Shown piece by piece: positions 5,146 to 7,842 of a stretch of 7,842 nt of DNA. The notes under the pieces are model-generated. The model searched no databases. It saw only the letters and a program-made list of their open reading frames with translations, and was not told where the DNA came from. A program made the translations under genes and the position numbers. Position 1 is the first letter of the stretch. Every line of letters begins with the position of its first letter. The DNA is from Candidatus Liptonbacteria bacterium (lineage in GTDB: Bacteria > Patescibacteriota > Minisyncoccia > UBA6257 > 2-01-FULL-56-20): assembly GCA_016212635.1 (NCBI GenBank), contig JACRFR010000021.1:1-7842 (forward strand), given 5' to 3'.

Positions 5146-7023
5146 ATGGAAGCTTCTAAAGCCGACTTACCCGCGCACGGTTCCGCCGCGTCGATACGCG
5201 GCCCTGCCGCGTCGATACGCGGCCCTGCCGCGTCCACCAATACCCGCCCCCGCCGGGAGCGCCGGCCGCGCCCGGCACCTAACGGCCCGGCGCCGCGCCG
5301 CGGCCGGACACCGGCTCGCAGTAATCTAGCTGCTCGTACCATCCCCGCGGATATGCCCGCGGCCGGACCGCTCCGGTTCGTGCCTTTGGGGGGGCTGGAA
5401 GAAATCGGGTGCAATATGATGTTCTTTGAGTACGGCAACGAAATTGTCGCCATCGACGCCGGCTTGGGATTCCCGGGAGAGGAGACGCCGGGTATCGATT
5501 ACGTCATTCCCAACACCAGCTACCTGGAGAGCAAGCGCGCCAACGTTCGGGCTTTGATCATCACTCACGGCCACTACGACCACATCGGCGCGATTCCCCA
5601 TATTATCGAGAAGATCGGCAACCCCCCGATCTACGCCACTGCGCTGACCAAGGCCATTATTGAAAAGCGCCAGGCCGATTTCCGGAACAGCCCCCGGCTC
5701 AAGATCATCACGGTCAAGAACGGCGACAAGATAAAGCTGTCCAACCACTTCTCGGCGGAATTTTTCGATATCGCCCACACCATTCCGGACTCGACCGCCG
5801 TGCTCCTGCGTACGCCGGTCGGCAACGTAGTCAACTTGGGAGACTCCAAGATCGAGCGCGATTCGCAAGGACACCCCTTGGGACTCGGGGAGTACGAGCG
5901 GATCGGCCGGGAAAATATCCTGCTCTTCACCGCCGAGAGCACTAACGCGGACAAGCCGGGACACTCCGAAAGCGAGTACGAGGTGGAAAAAAACCTGAAA
6001 GAACTGTTCGCCCAGGCCCAGGGACGAATTATCGTCGCCATGTTCGCCTCGGTTCTGACCCGGATCGGCGAGGCTATCAAGATCGCCGAGAAGCTCGGCC
6101 GGCGCGTGGCCTTGTCCGGCTATTCCATGAAAGCCAACGTGGAGATCGCCAAGCAATTGGGCTACATCAAGGCGCACGAGGGCACGCTTATCCCATTGGA
6201 GGAGATCCATAAATACCCGGACAGCAAGCTGTTGATTCTTTCCACCGGCGCCCAAGGTGAATCCAACGCTTCACTGATGAAGATCCTGAACGGCGAACAC
6301 CGCTTTGTACAGATCAAGGCGGGCGACACGGTTATCCTGTCCGCTTCGGTCATACCCGGCAACGAGCGCAGCGTCCAGACGGTTAAGGACAATCTGGCGC
6401 GGCAGGGCGCGATCATTTTCTCCTCGGACATCGTGGACATTCACGCCTCCGGCCACGCGCCCAAGGAAGACCAAAAGCTCGGTATGCAATTATTGAAGCC
6501 GAAGTTCCTGGCGCCCATCCACGGCTACTATTACAAGCGCTTCGTCAACGCCCAGAACGGGATCGAGGCCGGCATCTCCAAGGAAAATATCTTTCTTTTG
6601 GACAATGGCGAGGTGGCCGAGCTGACCGCCAGCAGTTTCAGAATTACCGGCGAGACCGTGCCGGCTTCCTATGTAATGGTGGACGGCCTGGGAGTGGGCG
6701 ACGTGGAAGAGGTGGTTTTGCGTGATCGCCGGAACCTGGCTGCGGAAGGCATGGTGGTGATCATCACGGTCATTGATCGCCGGACCGGCCGGATAGCCAA
6801 GAATCCGGACATTATTTCCCGCGGCTTTATTTACCTGCGCGCTCATCAAGACCTTTTAGAGGAGATCCGCAAGCGCCTGCGCAACCTCATGAGCCAGTTG
6901 CCGGCTAATCAGGAGGTAGACTCGGATTACTTAAAAACGCTCATCCGCGACCAGATCGGGCAGTATTTGTTCACCCGTACCCGCCGCCGCCCGATGATCT
7001 TGCCAGTGGTCATTGAGGTGTAG
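5146..7023 (+). CDS. rnj: Ribonuclease J (metallo-beta-lactamase/beta-CASP RNase)
   Basis: A cytoplasmic zinc-dependent nuclease with endo- and 5'-3' exonuclease activity on mRNA and rRNA precursors, and a main RNA-decay enzyme where RNase E is absent. It has 625 residues: an extension (1-75) on a normal core of about 550. The core opens LRFVPLGGLEEIGCN (76-90). Metal motif HGHYDHIG (141-148) supplies His141, His143, Asp145 and His146; His211 and Asp233 (LGDSK) complete the first lobe. The beta-CASP domain has STGAQGE (366-372), ASGHAPKED (434-442, His437) and the final ligand His459 in APIHGYYYKR. The C-terminal domain ends about 625. All ligands are present; Tyr144 replaces the common Glu in HGHEDH. 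Residues 14-62 are Ala/Arg/Pro-rich, disordered and basic, perhaps RNA-binding. The start could instead be ATG 5353 (residue 70), just before the conserved core, so the extension is uncertain. No Shine-Dalgarno; stop TAG. Confidence 0.95.
   Translation: MEASKADLPAHGSAASIRGPAASIRGPAASTNTRPRRERRPRPAPNGPAPRRGRTPARSNLAARTIPADMPAAGPLRFVPLGGLEEIGCNMMFFEYGNEIVAIDAGLGFPGEETPGIDYVIPNTSYLESKRANVRALIITHGHYDHIGAIPHIIEKIGNPPIYATALTKAIIEKRQADFRNSPRLKIITVKNGDKIKLSNHFSAEFFDIAHTIPDSTAVLLRTPVGNVVNLGDSKIERDSQGHPLGLGEYERIGRENILLFTAESTNADKPGHSESEYEVEKNLKELFAQAQGRIIVAMFASVLTRIGEAIKIAEKLGRRVALSGYSMKANVEIAKQLGYIKAHEGTLIPLEEIHKYPDSKLLILSTGAQGESNASLMKILNGEHRFVQIKAGDTVILSASVIPGNERSVQTVKDNLARQGAIIFSSDIVDIHASGHAPKEDQKLGMQLLKPKFLAPIHGYYYKRFVNAQNGIEAGISKENIFLLDNGEVAELTASSFRITGETVPASYVMVDGLGVGDVEEVVLRDRRNLAAEGMVVIITVIDRRTGRIAKNPDIISRGFIYLRAHQDLLEEIRKRLRNLMSQLPANQEVDSDYLKTLIRDQIGQYLFTRTRRRPMILPVVIEV
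5185..5236 (+). repeat. 21-bp tandem repeat inside the rnj 5' coding region
   Basis: Two exact 21-bp copies (5185-5205, 5206-5226) are followed by a partial third starting GCCGCGTC. Each encodes AASIRGP in frame. Each full copy contains CCGCGT-CGAT-ACGCGG, a perfect 6-bp stem with a 4-nt loop. Because 21 is a multiple of 3, copy-number change would not shift the frame. The palindromic unit resembles intergenic hairpin repeats more than a conserved protein domain. Confidence 0.85.
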
Positions 7024-7029
7024 TATAAA

Positions 7030-7092
7030 GAGAGTAGGGAGTAGGGAGTAGAGAGTAGGGAGTAGGGAGTAGGGAGTAGGGAGTAGGGAGTA
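7030..7092. repeat. GGGAGTA heptamer array after rnj
   Basis: Nine uninterrupted 7-bp units start 7 nt after the rnj stop. Seven are exact GGGAGTA and two (7030-7036, 7051-7057) are GAGAGTA. It shares the 7-bp period of the TTGATAC arrays, but lies 3' of a gene rather than at a start. On the minus strand the unit reads TACTCCC. Near-identity between units suggests recent expansion by slippage. Confidence 0.9.
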
Positions 7093-7107
7093 GTGGAAAA
7101 ACCAATC

Positions 7108-7129
7108 CCTCTCCTTATCTTAGGAGAGG
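7108..7129 (+). other. Hairpin between rnj and the next gene
   Basis: CCTCTCCT (7108-7115) and AGGAGAGG (7122-7129) form a perfect 8-bp stem with loop TATCTT. GC-rich sequence rather than a T-run follows, so it is not a typical intrinsic terminator. I recall similar CCTCTCCT..AGGAGAGG spacers as dispersed intergenic repeats, but cannot confirm that here. Confidence 0.5.
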
Positions 7130-7157
7130 CGGGGCGAGGTGCCTCGGCGGATTCGCC

Positions 7158-7166
7158 TGCTATAAT
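7158..7166 (+). promoter_or_regulatory. Extended -10 promoter for the gene at 7185
   Basis: TGCTATAAT is a perfect TGn-extended -10, with TATAAT at 7161-7166. No -35 match lies 17 bp upstream, which extended -10 promoters tolerate. The predicted start near 7173 leaves a leader of about 12 nt before ATG 7185. This is the best promoter match in the window and supports the 7185 gene having been a real transcribed unit. Confidence 0.55.
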
Positions 7167-7184
7167 AAAGATGCAGTAACCAAC

Positions 7185-7625
7185 ATGGAAATTATTCCTC
7201 TCAATCCCGGGGAACGGTTAGGGAAAAACATTTTCGAATCACTACAGAGTCGCGAGTCCGCTTCACTTTCTAACGCAGTCTGGGAACTCCTGGCCGAGTT
7301 TTATCCTGACCCAAATGCAGCAAGGGGTCATCTGAACCCCGCTGTGTTCAGAAATTTTAGTGTCGAGGATAGGTGGTTTGGCGATTTCAAGAATTGGTTT
7401 AGCGTTTACAACAGTTTCGAGCAAGGCAAGCCAAGAGGAGAGGGCCTAACGTTTCTTACGGGGACCGACTATGACCGCTTATTTTTGTAGTCCGTGCGCA
7501 AAGGAAACAGCTGGTCGTTGCGAATAGAATATCCCGGTGCTAGTGCATCGGAAAATCCGCAAAAAACTCGTTTTCGAGATAGGTTCGGGGAAGCGATAGT
7601 ACTTGCCCAACGAGAGGCCCAATAA
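7185..7625 (+). pseudogene. Unrecognised gene interrupted by one in-frame TAG
   Basis: The uninterrupted part (7185-7490) encodes 101 residues starting MEIIPLNPGE. After TAG at 7488-7490 the same frame stays open for 44 more codons to TAA at 7623-7625. That extension contains GNSWSLRIEYPG and RFRDRFGEAIVLAQRE, which read like ordinary protein. The full product would be 146 residues, soluble and rich in aromatic and charged residues, with no signal peptide or membrane segment. I recognise no family. A single-base change (for example from CAG, AAG, GAG or TGG) explains the stop without a frameshift. TAG also ends secG and rnj, so general reassignment is unlikely. Choices are a recent nonsense mutation, a sequencing error, readthrough, or a genuine 101-residue protein. 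It has a good upstream extended -10 but no Shine-Dalgarno. Confidence 0.55.
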
Positions 7626-7633
7626 ATGCGCCC

Positions 7634-7669
7634 AAGGTCGGGCCTCGGGGATTTTTGAGGCCCGACCTT
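7634..7669. other. Perfect 13-bp hairpin between convergent genes
   Basis: AAGGTCGGGCCTC (7634-7646) and GAGGCCCGACCTT (7657-7669) are exact reverse complements around a 10-nt loop, GGGGATTTTT. It sits between the plus-strand gene ending at 7625 and the minus-strand gene ending at 7711. Bidirectional termination is the obvious idea, but six A, not T, follow on the plus strand, and on the minus strand the T-run precedes the stem, so it is not a textbook intrinsic terminator. The 13-mer AGGTCGGGCCTCG is shared with 1670-1682. Confidence 0.8.
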
Positions 7670-7710
7670 AAAAAATTGCGGGGAATGGGGGCCATGCGTC
7701 ACAGTATTTT

Positions 7711-7842
7711 CTAATCGACAAATGAGCCCGAAATAGCCTGGGCGTAGATGGTCGGTAATTGAGGCTTGAAATGGATGGTTTTGAATAATTCGGCCTTGGC
7801 TTTTTGCATGGCAACAGCACACTCGTTATCGCTTTGCCCCAA
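7711..7842 (-). CDS. C-terminal fragment of an unrecognised minus-strand gene
   Basis: Reading the minus strand from the right edge, one frame stays open for 43 codons to TAG (complement of 7711-7713). It begins LGQSDNECAVAMQKAKAELF and ends TIYAQAISGSFVD. The Ala/Lys-rich helical stretch followed by a proline-containing tail reads like a real C-terminus. The N-terminal part and start lie beyond the window. I do not recognise the family. It converges with the gene at 7185, with an 85-nt spacer carrying the 7634-7669 hairpin. The short length limits confidence. Confidence 0.45.
   Translation of the reverse strand: MGQSDNECAVAMQKAKAELFKTIHFKPQLPTIYAQAISGSFVD

Noticed and set aside
5326..6255. 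Long minus-strand open frame (309 codons) opposite rnj
   Set aside because: It is antisense to conserved RNase J motifs and has no recognisable domains; long antisense frames are expected from GC-rich codon use.
7171..7179. Two-codon upstream frame ATG-CAG-TAA before the 7185 gene
   Set aside because: It is too short to interpret and probably coincides with the transcription start, so a leader-peptide role is unsupported.
7469..7822. Minus-strand 117-codon frame at the right edge
   Set aside because: It reads through the perfect hairpin at 7634-7669 and is out of frame with the more convincing minus-strand fragment ending at 7711.
1..7842. CRISPR array
   Set aside because: The repeats are short contiguous heptamers or paired palindromes without regular unique spacers, and no cas gene is present.

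Overview
The window reads as bacterial chromosome with core housekeeping genes separated by repeat-rich spacers. The genes are GC-rich (by eye, mid-50s percent; not counted). The order gpmI, small membrane protein, secG, peptide-binding-type protein, tRNA-Leu, RNase J, the lack of Shine-Dalgarno sequences and the TTGATAC and GGGAGTA heptamer arrays suggest an uncultivated Patescibacteria/CPR (Parcubacteria-like) genome. That placement is an inference from style and remembered synteny, not from a search.

Layout. 1-105: tandem repeats ending in a heptamer array that touches the first start codon. 106-1638: cofactor-independent phosphoglycerate mutase (lower glycolysis). 1640-1800: a spacer with a twin 22-bp repeat around a hairpin, then a second heptamer array that also ends at a start codon. 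1801-2160: four-helix membrane protein of the 'phage holin family' (YvlD-like). 2163-2387: SecG of the Sec translocon, 2 nt downstream. 2560-4206: a membrane-anchored family-5 (oligopeptide-type) solute-binding protein. 4207-4759: a lower-GC spacer with a REP-like inverted repeat and no convincing gene. 4760-4844: tRNA-Leu(CAG). 4879-5040: a nested inverted-repeat element that looks like a MITE. 5146-7023: ribonuclease J with a repeat-containing Arg/Pro/Ala-rich N-terminal extension. 7030-7092: nine GGGAGTA-type heptamers. 7185-7625: an unrecognised gene interrupted by one in-frame TAG. 7634-7669: a perfect 13-bp hairpin. 7711-7842: the C-terminal end of an unrecognised minus-strand gene running off the window.

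The genes do not form one pathway. The holin-family gene and secG are likely co-transcribed, and the solute-binding protein downstream is probably a Sec substrate. RNase J and the tRNA stand as separate units. Most interesting: heptamer arrays that place -35/-10-like hexamers 17 bp apart and end exactly at ATG, implying leaderless transcripts; the in-frame TAG gene; the nested inverted-repeat element; and repeat-derived sequence inside the rnj reading frame. No clearly new defence or mobile system is present.
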